From: Cyclobacteriaceae bacterium
Lineage (GTDB): Bacteria > Bacteroidota > Bacteroidia > Cytophagales > Cyclobacteriaceae
NCBI GenBank assembly: GCA_020832305.1
Contig: JAFIEV010000046.1
Location: 222,238-286,237 of the forward strand
Direction: 5' to 3'
DNA: 64,000 nucleotides
Part shown: positions 47,511 through 55,413 of the stretch, piece by piece
Layout of the letters: each line of letters begins with the position of its first letter
Position numbering within the stretch: position 1 is the first letter of the stretch
Notes under the pieces: model-generated
Databases searched by the model: none
The model's input: only the letters and a program-made list of their open reading frames with translations
What the model was told of the DNA's origin: nothing
Program-made: the position numbers and the translations under genes

Positions 47511-48260
47511 TCATAATTGAATATGGCGTAGGTTATTTTCTCTGATGTAGACTTCCTGCTCCCGCCATCGTATTTTGATCCATACATCTTCTTTTCCCAG
47601 CACATAAACCCTGTGTCCCCGGTCTATTACATCATACACTCCAGAGGCAGATGATGGACCTTTCATCAGATAGGCCTGGGGCTTATCTATAATGGCTTGG
47701 GGGCGGTCCAGGGCGAAATTATTCAGATAAAACAAACAAGCCAGTATAATCAGGTAAATAATACCAAATCCAATTGGCCTTTTATGGGTGACCTTTTTCT
47801 GATAGATCATCAGGAGGAATAAAACTACGGCCAGCGCCATTACCAGGATGTAAAATTCATCCTGATATTTATGGTAGAGGTTCAAAAAGAACCTGACATC
47901 ATCGTAGGCATATCCCGAAAGTTTATGCTTTTCGGCCAGTTCAGCCATTTTCCTGAGGGCCCTGTCATTAGAAGTCTGGAGGTAGTACAGGTTGATATAA
48001 TACAAAGCCAGTGCATAGTCGTTGAGACCCTCTTTGATATAGGCCATTTTGAGGAGCATCGCCGGGGTAACGGCATTTCCGCTTTTGAGTAAATCTTCAT
48101 AAATCTCAAAAGACTGGGTGTATTGTTTTTCAGCAAACAAAGAGTCTGCCCGTTGCAATTTCTGCCGCTGTGTCTGCGCCTCGGACTGCAATACGCTGAA
48201 TATCAATGAGATAAAAAATATTATTACAAAATTTACCTTGCTGTTTTGCCTTTTAAACAT
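47511..48260 (-). CDS. TPR / SH3 inner membrane protein
   Basis: 249 residues. Signal/anchor (VNFVIIFFISLIFSVLQSEAQ), TPR-like helices at res ~30-110 (QTQRQKLQRADSLFAEKQYTQ), two membrane helices (FYILVMALAVVLFLLMIY, FGIIYLIILACLFYLNNF), then a bacterial SH3-type domain (KPQAYLMKGPSSASGVYDVIDRG, VYVLGKEDVWIKIRWR). The make-up recalls BatE, but no Bat genes are nearby. The SH3 part may bind cell wall. The tRNA promoter overlaps its 5' end. Confidence 0.7.
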   Translation of the reverse strand: MFKRQNSKVNFVIIFFISLIFSVLQSEAQTQRQKLQRADSLFAEKQYTQSFEIYEDLLKSGNAVTPAMLLKMAYIKEGLNDYALALYYINLYYLQTSNDRALRKMAELAEKHKLSGYAYDDVRFFLNLYHKYQDEFYILVMALAVVLFLLMIYQKKVTHKRPIGFGIIYLIILACLFYLNNFALDRPQAIIDKPQAYLMKGPSSASGVYDVIDRGHRVYVLGKEDVWIKIRWREQEVYIRENNLRHIQL

Positions 48261-48275
48261 ATCCCGCTAAATTTG
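48246..48275 (+). promoter_or_regulatory. Promoter of tRNA-Lys
   Basis: TTG at 48246-48248, 19 bp, then TAAATTTG at 48268-48275, a full match to the Bacteroidota consensus. Transcription should begin near 48282, 40 nt before the first tRNA. The -33 element lies inside the first codons of the divergent TPR/SH3 gene. Confidence 0.65.
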
Positions 48276-48321
48276 CAGTCCAATTACGGGAATAGCTCAT
48301 AAAAAAGCAAACTATTCTCAC

Positions 48322-48394
48322 GATCTCGTAGCTCAGCTGGTAGAGCATCTCCCTTTTAAGGAGGGGGTCCTGGGTTCGAATCCCAGCGGGATCA
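48322..48394 (+). tRNA. tRNA-Lys (anticodon UUU), copy 1
   Basis: 73 nt fold into a full cloverleaf: acceptor GATCTCG / CGGGATC (one G-T), D-arm GCTC...GAGC, anticodon stem TCTCC / GGAGG with loop CTTTTAA (anticodon TTT, read UUU = Lys), T-arm CTGGG TTCGAAT CCCAG. CCA is not encoded. Confidence 0.97.
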
Positions 48395-48427
48395 CAAGCG
48401 GTTTGAAAATTGTCAAATTGTTTAACC

Positions 48428-48451
48428 AACCTGATGTACATCGGGTTTTTT
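48428..48451 (+). terminator. Terminator between the two tRNA-Lys genes
   Basis: AACCTGAT / ATCGGGTT stem (one wobble) around GTAC, followed by six T. It gives each tRNA copy its own end. Confidence 0.6.
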
Positions 48452-48485
48452 GTTTTATTCAAAAGCCATACGACGCTTTGAATAA

Positions 48486-48558
48486 GATCTCGTAGCTCAG
48501 CTGGTAGAGCATCTCCCTTTTAAGGAGGGGGTCCTGGGTTCGAATCCCAGCGGGATCA
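48486..48558 (+). tRNA. tRNA-Lys (anticodon UUU), copy 2
   Basis: Identical over all 73 nt to the copy at 48322, 91 bp away. Unlike copy 1, the discriminator A is followed by CCA in the genome (48559-48561), which may be chance. Confidence 0.97.
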
Positions 48559-48579
48559 CCAATAGCCATCAAATTTATA

Positions 48580-48615
48580 AAAAGCCTTGTTTGTAGCGAT
48601 TCAGGGCTTTTTTTA
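48580..48615 (+). terminator. Terminator after tRNA-Lys copy 2
   Basis: AAAAGCCTTG (48580-48589) pairs with CAGGGCTTTT (48602-48611, one wobble), 12-nt loop, followed by more T. Confidence 0.75.
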
Positions 48616-48620
48616 TTTCA

Positions 48621-48628
48621 TATATTTG
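48621..48628 (+). promoter_or_regulatory. Possible -7 box for the DUF1801 gene
   Basis: TATATTTG, and the 13-nt string TATATTTGAGTAG is identical to that at 49975. No -33 TTG stands at the right spacing. It would give a leader of about 85 nt. Confidence 0.3.
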
Positions 48629-48719
48629 AGTAGATGCCTGGAAACCGGGTTTTTTCTGATGAAGAAAAAATTGTATTTTTGAATTTACAGCTGACCTGCA
48701 AAAATAAATTCAGGGATAT

Positions 48720-49175
48720 ATGAAAGCCGAAGGAAAAACAGTAATTGAAATTTTGACCAACCTTCAAGGTGACAGAGTGGAACCTTTCAACAAGCTTCAT
48801 GAAGTTATTGTGAAAAACCTGCCCAAAGGTTTTGAAGCAGCCATGAGTTATGGTGGTTTAGGCTATGTAGTTCCGCACAGTATATACCCTGCGGGCTATC
48901 ATTGTAAACCCATTGAACCGCTTCCATTTGCAGGAATCGCATCGCAAAAAAACTCTATTAACTTTTACCATATGGGTATGTATTCCGACCCAAAGTTACT
49001 GGAATGGTTTGTTGCAGAATACCCAAAGCACAGTAGGCAAAAGCCCGATATGGGAAAAAGCTGTGTCCGCTTTAAAAAGTTTGATGAAATTCCCTATTCA
49101 CTTATTGGTGAATTAATGCAGAAAATAAGCGTGGACGAATGGATTGATATGTATGAAAAGGGCATTAAAAAATAG
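48720..49175 (+). CDS. DUF1801 family protein
   Basis: 151 residues. MSYGGLGYVVPHSIYP and FYHMGMYSDPKLLEWFVAEYPK, then GKSCVRFKKFDEIPYSLIGELM, are the YdhG/DUF1801 (iron-chaperone-like fold) features; a similar fold is found in B. subtilis YdhG. Biochemical role unknown; cytoplasmic. First protein-coding gene after the tRNA pair, at the edge of the accessory region. Confidence 0.8.
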   Translation: MKAEGKTVIEILTNLQGDRVEPFNKLHEVIVKNLPKGFEAAMSYGGLGYVVPHSIYPAGYHCKPIEPLPFAGIASQKNSINFYHMGMYSDPKLLEWFVAEYPKHSRQKPDMGKSCVRFKKFDEIPYSLIGELMQKISVDEWIDMYEKGIKK

Positions 49176-49223
49176 AAGTGCCTGCGATTGAAATACTAAG
49201 TAAACTACCTGAAATGAAGGATA

Positions 49224-49463
49224 ATGAGAGATAAGAACCCATTCGAATACACTGTTGGGGAATTGATAAAAATACTTCAGGAATTCCCGGAGGATATGCC
49301 CGTAGTAGTAAGTGGCTATAAAAGCGGCTATGAAAATTTTTATCATCCCTTTTTGCAAAAAGTGAAACACCTGCCAGAGAACCCTTATTTCGATGGACTT
49401 TTTCAACTCGATGAAAATGGAACTGAGGTTCTGCTCATAGAAAGAGAAATGAGGTATGACTGA
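49224..49463 (+). CDS. Small conserved hypothetical protein
   Basis: 79 residues. EYTVGELIKILQEFPEDMPVVVSGY, then a Tyr/His-rich middle and NGTEVLLIERE. The first half resembles short phage- and plasmid-borne proteins of the type VGELI..L...P.D.PVVV, whose function is unknown. Follows the DUF1801 gene by 48 bp. The coding character is supported by good codon flow and an acidic, well-structured sequence. Confidence 0.55.
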   Translation: MRDKNPFEYTVGELIKILQEFPEDMPVVVSGYKSGYENFYHPFLQKVKHLPENPYFDGLFQLDENGTEVLLIEREMRYD

Positions 49464-49575
49464 GTGGAGGGAAACTGGTTTTGGCAGGAATTTATTTAAT
49501 AGCAATTTTAATGAACAGAAGATATTTAGGCTGATGATAAATGGGCAAGTTGTTTGGAGCCTTTTGGTATTTTTA

Positions 49576-49650
49576 TTCACTCATCCTGTTCAGGATTTGC
49601 AATCCTGAACCACAGATCGCCGGATTTGCAATCCGGATATAAAGAGTGAA
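49576..49650. repeat. REP-like element with two GGATTTGCAATCC palindromes
   Basis: Two palindromes share the core GGATTTGCAATCC: TTCAGGATT-TGC-AATCCTGAA (49589-49609) and CCGGATT-TGC-AATCCGG (49620-49636). The pair is itself enclosed by the inverted repeat TTCACTC (49576-49582) / GAGTGAA (49644-49650). This nested design is like REP/BIME elements mobilised by Y1-type (RAYT) transposases. No transposase gene is in the window. Confidence 0.6.
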
Positions 49651-49951
49651 CACACTTGTTTTTACAGCGCTTTCATTAAAGCTGATAGTAAGATTCTTGA
49701 CAGGAGTTTCCCTAAAAAGTAAAAGCTTGGGTTAATGCCAAAAAATTAAAAAACGCTCAATATTAGATGTTTATGATAACAGCTCAATATTTTTTTCTGA
49801 TTTTTTGATACCTGCACATATTTTAGCTTTAATATTTTTCAGATTGCTTTAAAGATTTCATGTGGAAGCTAAGAAAATGATTTCTTAATTGCTGGCAGCC
49901 AGATTTTTAAAAAAAACTAAACTTGCAGTAAAATTTTAAGAGTTATAACCA
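49651..49951. other. Gene-free AT-rich spacer
   Basis: About 300 bp between the REP-like element and the promoter at 49952. Very AT-rich, with several T/A tracts; I see no ORF, RNA gene or clear hairpin in it. Confidence 0.4.
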
Positions 49952-49982
49952 TTGATATTTTTTTCTCAATTTACTATATTTG
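49952..49982 (+). promoter_or_regulatory. Bacteroidota-type promoter before the small gene at 50052
   Basis: TTG (49952-49954), 20 bp, TATATTTG (49975-49982): full consensus match. Predicted start of transcription near 49989. It may also feed the defence operon, since no terminator is visible between 50330 and 50442. Confidence 0.65.
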
Positions 49983-50051
49983 AGTAGTGCTAAAAATCAT
50001 TGAATATTGAGCATGTCCGGTCAAAATTTTTTTAAACTTTTAAATACAATT

Positions 50052-50330
50052 ATGATAACAAAAATTGCTAATCTTGACGATGTAAGTGCCTTTGCAAAAC
50101 TATTAGTTAAAGAAAGTGTGAATTTTCATCCTGATGAAGATTTTATAAACTACATCAATATTCAGACAGCTGAGCCAACATATACTGCTAAGGAGGCGGA
50201 AGTCAGAAATGCATTAATGGCTGAATGCTTCGAAGTGTGTGATGAAAATGGTATTGATATATATGATTTTATGAGTAAAATAGTTCTTCAGGAAACAGCA
50301 ATGGACAAGTTAATACCTCAGCCTGTTTAA
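50052..50330 (+). CDS. Small conserved acidic protein ahead of the defence operon
   Basis: 92 residues from ATG 50052; ATG 50013 would add 13 residues. FAKLLVKESVNFHPDEDFINYIN, EAEVRNALMAECFEVCDENGIDIYDFMSK is a pattern I recall from small Bacteroidota proteins of unknown function. Acidic, no membrane segment. Has its own full-consensus promoter. It ends 111 bp before vsr; a link to the defence operon is possible but not shown. Confidence 0.6.
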   Translation: MITKIANLDDVSAFAKLLVKESVNFHPDEDFINYINIQTAEPTYTAKEAEVRNALMAECFEVCDENGIDIYDFMSKIVLQETAMDKLIPQPV

Positions 50331-50441
50331 TAATACTTTATTTTTCATTCTCAGTCATAATTTTTTAAAGACTCCCAGATACTATTTATTGCTGATTTTT
50401 CTTAATATAGCCAAAAGACTGTAAATCTTCAATTATGTGAG

Positions 50442-50867
50442 ATGGCTGATGTTCATAAACCGGAAGTACGAAGTCACAATATGAGACAAATCAAGGGTAA
50501 GAATACCAAACCTGAAACCCTTGTCCGGAAATTTCTTCATGCTAATGGATTCAGGTATCGTTTGCATGTTAAAGAACTCCCCGGGAAACCAGATATAGTT
50601 TTACCGAAATACAACACTATAATAATGGTACATGGGTGCTTCTGGCATGGACATGAAGGGTGTAAATACTTTGTAATACCGAAAACACGGACACAGTGGT
50701 GGGTGGATAAGATAAATAGAACCAGGGAGAAAGATTTGGAGTGTACATTGGAACTTCAACAAAGAGGATGGAAAATGTTAACAGTATGGGAGTGTGAATT
50801 GAAGCCAGACCAAAGGAATAAAAAGTTGGACTTTATCTCGAAACGAATAAAGGGAGAAAATGAGTGA
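50442..50867 (+). CDS. vsr: Very short patch repair endonuclease Vsr
   Basis: 141 residues. MRQIKGKNTKPETLVRKFLHANGFRYRLH and PGKPDIVLPKYN, then HGCFWHGHEGC carry the Vsr catalytic set; Asp51, His64 and His69 fall at the same numbers as in E. coli Vsr. It nicks next to T:G mismatches that arise from 5-methylcytosine deamination. Directly followed (8-bp overlap) by a C5-methyltransferase gene, the usual partnership. First gene of the eight-gene operon. Confidence 0.93.
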   Translation: MADVHKPEVRSHNMRQIKGKNTKPETLVRKFLHANGFRYRLHVKELPGKPDIVLPKYNTIIMVHGCFWHGHEGCKYFVIPKTRTQWWVDKINRTREKDLECTLELQQRGWKMLTVWECELKPDQRNKKLDFISKRIKGENE

Positions 50868-52113
50868 TTCAAAATACATAGATCTTTTTGCTGGAGCAGG
50901 AGGCTTATCTGAAGGTTTTTTACGAGCAGGCTTTAACCCCATTGCTCACGTTGAAAGGGATGAGGCAGCTTCATTCACGTTACGGACTCGTGCAGCTTAT
51001 TATTATCTCATAGAGAGCAAGAAAGAGGACATATATTTTAAGTACCTAAAGGGTGAAATCAACAGGAAAGAACTGTATGCTTCTGTTCCTGATTATATAT
51101 TAAACTCAATTATAAATAAGCCCATTGGGCCTGAATATAATAGTCAAATCCATTCACTCATCGAAAAGCAACTGGATGGTGGAGAAGTGGATTTGATTAT
51201 CGGTGGACCTCCATGCCAGGCATATTCCGTTGTAGGAAGGGCGAGATCTGCTAACAATATGAAAGGCGATTCTAGGAATTACCTTTATTTGGAATACGCT
51301 AATTATCTTGAAAGGTACAGGCCAAAAATGTTTGTATTTGAGAATGTTATGGGTCTTAGATCTGCCGGTGGAGGCGTTTATTTGGAAAACATGAAAAGGA
51401 TTTTCGATGAGAAGGGCTATTCATTTACTGAGTTTTATGTAAATGCTTCCGACTATGGCGTATTACAAAATAGAAAGAGGATTCTTATAGTGGGATGGAT
51501 TAAAGATTTTGTGCCCAATATTTCTGACTTGTCCAATCCAAAAATCAACCTCTCTGGAAAGGTAAATGATATTTTTGAAGATCTTCCAACCGTAAAGGAT
51601 GGGGATAAGCTTGATAAATTTCGAGCGTATGCAAATCCAAAAAACAACTATTTAAACCAGTCAGGTATAAGAAATGGAGTAGAAATTCTGACCCAACATA
51701 TCACCAGACCACATAATGACCAAGATAAAGAAATTTATAAGATTGCTGTGGATAAGTGGTCAGAGAAGAAAGAAAGACTTAGCTACAATGATTTGCCAGA
51801 TAGACTAAAAACACACAATAATCAGCATTCATTCTTAGATAGGTTTAAAGTTGTTGGTAAAGATGAAAGTAGCTCTCAAACTGTAGTAGCCCATATTGCT
51901 AAAGACGGGCACTATTATATCCACCCCGACTTAGACCAAAATAGATCCATTTCGGTGAGAGAGGCTGCAAGGCTTCAATCATTTCCGGATGACTTTTATT
52001 TTGAAGGAGTTAGAGAAGGGGCCAATAGGACAGCTGCATTTAAACAGATTGGAAATGCGGTCCCACCTTTGATGGCAGAGAAGATTGCTAAATATCTAAA
52101 ACCGGAATTATGA
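50860..52113 (+). CDS. DNA (cytosine-5) methyltransferase
   Basis: 417 residues. Motif I DLFAGAGGLSEGF, motif IV GGPPCQAYS with catalytic Cys119, motif VI FVFENVMGL, motif VIII NRKRILIVGW and motif X QIGNAVPPLMAEKI are all present; the target-recognition region lies at res ~220-360. An insertion after motif II (AAYYYLIESKKEDIYFKYLK) makes it longer than minimal enzymes. It methylates an unknown site and so marks self DNA for the nuclease genes downstream. Overlaps the next gene by 4 bp. Confidence 0.93.
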   Translation: MSDSKYIDLFAGAGGLSEGFLRAGFNPIAHVERDEAASFTLRTRAAYYYLIESKKEDIYFKYLKGEINRKELYASVPDYILNSIINKPIGPEYNSQIHSLIEKQLDGGEVDLIIGGPPCQAYSVVGRARSANNMKGDSRNYLYLEYANYLERYRPKMFVFENVMGLRSAGGGVYLENMKRIFDEKGYSFTEFYVNASDYGVLQNRKRILIVGWIKDFVPNISDLSNPKINLSGKVNDIFEDLPTVKDGDKLDKFRAYANPKNNYLNQSGIRNGVEILTQHITRPHNDQDKEIYKIAVDKWSEKKERLSYNDLPDRLKTHNNQHSFLDRFKVVGKDESSSQTVVAHIAKDGHYYIHPDLDQNRSISVREAARLQSFPDDFYFEGVREGANRTAAFKQIGNAVPPLMAEKIAKYLKPEL

Positions 52114-54296
52114 TGGACCAATTGAATGAAGGGGTTTATAAAATTAGGCCGGCTGCTAGGATTATCCACACTATAGGAAGTGATTTAATTGGTGACTCCT
52201 ATTCTGCCTTAGTTGAATTAGTGAAAAATTCTTATGATGCAGATGCAACAAAAGTTGAAATTAATTTCAATTTCAAAGTAATTGATAATGAAAATGCCCT
52301 TGTAATTACTATAAAGGACAATGGTCACGGAATGAGCTTTGATACTGTAATAAATAAATGGTTAGTTCCAGCAACGGATGATAAATTAAAAAGAAAAAAA
52401 AGCCCGAATAAGAAAAGGGCTTTTCAAGGAAGAAAAGGTATTGGAAGGTTTGCAGCATCAATTTTAGGTCAAGAGATGACTTTATCTTCGGTTGATGAAT
52501 CCGGAGAAAAAACAACTGTTGTTATTGATTGGAGAATTTTTAATACTGATGATTTCCTTGAAAATGTTGAGTTACTTGTTGAGAAGCAAATAACAAATGA
52601 ACTTTCAGGAACAATCCTTGAAATTGTTGCAAAAAAAGAAAATAGTGAGGATAAGATTTCTATTTGGGATAAAAAGGCCATAGAGAATCTAGTTTTAGAA
52701 CTTAGAAAATTAATTTCGCCATTTGAGCAGTTTACTAATGATACATTTCAAATTGACATCTCTTTTACAAATTCTCCTTTTACGGAGTTAAAAGATTATT
52801 ATACGATAGAAACATATCCTATAATCGAACTTTATGATTATAGAATTAGTGGCTCTGTAGATGAAAAAGGGAATGCTACTCTTTTGTTTGAGAACAATGT
52901 TAATCCTAGATTTAAACAAACTGAAGAAATAAAAACTCACTTTGAATTAAAAGGGAATGGCAAGTATTGTGGTAATATAAAATTTGACTTTCGTGTTTTT
53001 GATAGAGAGACAGATGCAATAGATAATTTAATCAACAAGGGGTTAATTGATCCAATTTCTCAGAAGTATATGGGGAAGAATGAGGCAAGGAGGCTTTTGA
53101 ATGAAGTTTATGGTGTAAATATTTATAAAAGTTTTTTTAGGATAAGACCATATGGAAATGCAGGAGTTGACTGGCTTGATTTGGACAAAGACAGAATTCA
53201 AAATTTTTCACTAAGGATTAGTAACAATCAAATCGTTGGATTTATTACTATACAACCTGAAGAACTATCAAACCTCGAAGAAAAAAGTGCTAGAGATGGA
53301 TTAAAAGAGAATGATTACTATTTCGGACTTAAAGAATTAGCAAAAAGAGTATTAGCTGAACTTGAGCACAGGAGATTTGCTTACCGAACCAAAAGTGAAA
53401 AAAGTCGAGGAAAGAAAAAGGGTTTTCAAGGCACAATTGAACAGCTCTTTAGTTTTTCAGATTTAAAAAACTCAATAGGAACAACGTTAAAAAGTTTAAA
53501 TGTAAACCAAGAGACGATTAATGAAATTGATTCTATTCTTCAAAAAGAAGAACAAAGTAAAATAGAACTAAAAGAAGAATTAATTAAAACAATCGCTATT
53601 TATCAAGGCCAAGCAACCCTTGGAAAAATTGTTAACTTTATTTTGCATGAAGGAAGAAAACCTATACAATTTTTTAATTCTGAAACTAAAGTAATTGAAA
53701 GATATATAAGGCACTTCAAAATTACCAAAAATGAAGAATTACTTGAAGATTTAGATCAAAGCATAGACGGGTTTAGGAAAAACAGTAAATTGATTTCTGA
53801 GCTATTTAATAGAATTAATCCACTAGCAAAACAGAAAAGAGGCAATAAAAATAACTTTTTACTCAATAAAACAATTCTAGAAAGTTTCAAGATTTTCAGA
53901 TCAACTCTAAACGAAATAGGTATAGAGGTATTAAATGAATGTGATCCTGAAATTACAGTTTTTGGTTGGGAAGATGATTTGTTTACCGCCCTTACAAATT
54001 TGATTGAGAATAGTATTTATTGGCTTAGTCTATCAAGAAATGATGAAAAAAGAATAAGCATGCAAGTAACTAAATCATCTAATTCCATAATCATAGATTA
54101 CAAAGATAATGGTCCAGGATTGACAGATTTGGAGATTGAGTCTGATGTGATTTTTGAACCTGGATATAGTAAAAAGTTGGATGGTACTGGATTAGGTTTG
54201 GCCATAGCGGGTGAAGCAATTGAAAGACTTAATGGAAAACTTAAAGCTCTTAAATATCCCAAAGGGGCTTATTTTCAAATTGAAATAACTCAATGA
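52110..54296 (+). CDS. Histidine kinase fused to an N-terminal MORC/Hsp90-type GHKL ATPase
   Basis: 728 residues with two separate GHKL sites. N-terminal: ALVELVKNSYDADA (Glu36, Asn40), IKDNGHGM (res ~68-75), GRKGIGRFA (~108). A transducer-like middle follows (res ~200-470). Then a DHp-like helix LHEGRKPI whose His513 fits the H-box pattern HE-x-R-x-P, and a C-terminal kinase domain: NLIENSIYWL, DYKDNGPGLTD and GTGLGLAIAGEAIERLNGK. No membrane segment, so a cytoplasmic sensor. The receiver gene begins 1 bp after its stop. The first half looks like the MutL/MORC ATPases of restriction systems. Phosphotransfer is inferred. The gene is clearly AT-rich. Confidence 0.8.
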   Translation: MMDQLNEGVYKIRPAARIIHTIGSDLIGDSYSALVELVKNSYDADATKVEINFNFKVIDNENALVITIKDNGHGMSFDTVINKWLVPATDDKLKRKKSPNKKRAFQGRKGIGRFAASILGQEMTLSSVDESGEKTTVVIDWRIFNTDDFLENVELLVEKQITNELSGTILEIVAKKENSEDKISIWDKKAIENLVLELRKLISPFEQFTNDTFQIDISFTNSPFTELKDYYTIETYPIIELYDYRISGSVDEKGNATLLFENNVNPRFKQTEEIKTHFELKGNGKYCGNIKFDFRVFDRETDAIDNLINKGLIDPISQKYMGKNEARRLLNEVYGVNIYKSFFRIRPYGNAGVDWLDLDKDRIQNFSLRISNNQIVGFITIQPEELSNLEEKSARDGLKENDYYFGLKELAKRVLAELEHRRFAYRTKSEKSRGKKKGFQGTIEQLFSFSDLKNSIGTTLKSLNVNQETINEIDSILQKEEQSKIELKEELIKTIAIYQGQATLGKIVNFILHEGRKPIQFFNSETKVIERYIRHFKITKNEELLEDLDQSIDGFRKNSKLISELFNRINPLAKQKRGNKNNFLLNKTILESFKIFRSTLNEIGIEVLNECDPEITVFGWEDDLFTALTNLIENSIYWLSLSRNDEKRISMQVTKSSNSIIIDYKDNGPGLTDLEIESDVIFEPGYSKKLDGTGLGLAIAGEAIERLNGKLKALKYPKGAYFQIEITQ

Positions 54297-54297
54297 T

Positions 54298-55413
54298 ATG
54301 AAAGAATTGAAATTATTTATAGTAGAGGATGATCCAAATGTAGTCGAAGGATATGAAAGCTCAATTAAGTCCTTTAATAAAACTAATGAACATAATATTC
54401 AAATAACCCCAATTTATGAAGGGAACAAAGATGCCGCATTAATTAGATTAAAGGATTCCGACATCAGTTTTGATGGAGCAATTGTGGATTTAGATTTGAG
54501 GCAATCAGGAGGCGAGGATAGTTCAGGTAATGAAATTATTAAAGCTGTAGTGGAAAATCTTCGTTTTCCTGTGTTTGTTATTTCTGGTACAGCACACAAC
54601 CTTGATCCAGAATTAAATAAAGAATCATCTTTTTTCAAAGTAAGAAATAGAGATGAAGGGTTTGATTTTATTGAAGAAATGATTTCAATTTATAATACGG
54701 GAATAACAAGAATTTTAAACAGAAAGGGGACGATTGAAAAGTACATAACCGATATTTTTTGGAATCATTTATCAAATTCTATGGATTTATGGATAACAGA
54801 CAGAGTAAGAAGTCCTGAGCAAAAAGAAAAATCTCTGCTTAGATATACTTTATTTCATATTCAAGAACATTTAGAGCTTACAGCAGAATCTGATTTTGAA
54901 AACTATCATCCAGCGGAAATCTATATAACACCACCTGTAAAGGATAAAGTTTTCACTGGAGACATTTTAATTGAAAAGGAGTCCAAAAAAAACTTTATTG
55001 TATTGACTCCTTCTTGTGACTTGGCTCACGAAGGGAAGACGGAGAACATATTAATTGGAGAAATTGTAAAATCAGACAGTGGGGAAATTAATGATCTAAA
55101 AATGATAATTAATGGAAACAATGTAGGAAGAGATAGAAAAAACAACGCTGCTAACAAGTTAAAAAATTTAATTAAAAACAACGTTCCAAAGTATCATTTC
55201 TTACCTAAGTATAAAGAAATATCGGGAGGCCTAATCGATTTTCAATCTTTAAAATCAATTAATAAAGATACATTAAATGATTTTGAGCGGATAGCTTGCG
55301 TCAATAGTACTTTTACAAAAGATATAATAGCAAGATTTTCTTTTTATTATTCAAGGCAGGGATCCCCAGACTTCAATATTGATGAAGTCTATGAATCATT
55401 GATTAATGCTTGA
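54298..55413 (+). CDS. Response regulator receiver domain with novel C-terminal domain
   Basis: 371 residues. Res 1-~125 form a CheY-like receiver: acidic pair in FIVEDDPN (Asp11, Asp12), phospho-acceptor Asp64 in AIVDLDL, Ser in FVISGTA and Lys in SFFKV. The remaining ~245 residues are not a DNA-binding output domain that I know. They contain FTGDILIEKESKKNFIVLTPSCDLAH, a P/Q-SCDL-type motif I have seen in uncharacterised proteins, and a charged C-terminus. It lies 1 bp behind the kinase gene and overlaps the MORC-like gene by 8 bp. The likely partner of His513 of that kinase; output may be protein contact rather than transcription. Confidence 0.75.
   Translation: MKELKLFIVEDDPNVVEGYESSIKSFNKTNEHNIQITPIYEGNKDAALIRLKDSDISFDGAIVDLDLRQSGGEDSSGNEIIKAVVENLRFPVFVISGTAHNLDPELNKESSFFKVRNRDEGFDFIEEMISIYNTGITRILNRKGTIEKYITDIFWNHLSNSMDLWITDRVRSPEQKEKSLLRYTLFHIQEHLELTAESDFENYHPAEIYITPPVKDKVFTGDILIEKESKKNFIVLTPSCDLAHEGKTENILIGEIVKSDSGEINDLKMIINGNNVGRDRKNNAANKLKNLIKNNVPKYHFLPKYKEISGGLIDFQSLKSINKDTLNDFERIACVNSTFTKDIIARFSFYYSRQGSPDFNIDEVYESLINA

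Noticed and set aside
48253..48462. Minus-strand ORF across the first tRNA
   Set aside because: It covers a perfect tRNA-Lys and terminator; such ORFs opposite tRNA genes are common artefacts.
48322..48558. The two tRNA-Lys copies as attL and attR of an integrated element
   Set aside because: Only 91 bp separate them, with nothing inside but a terminator, so they cannot bracket the island.
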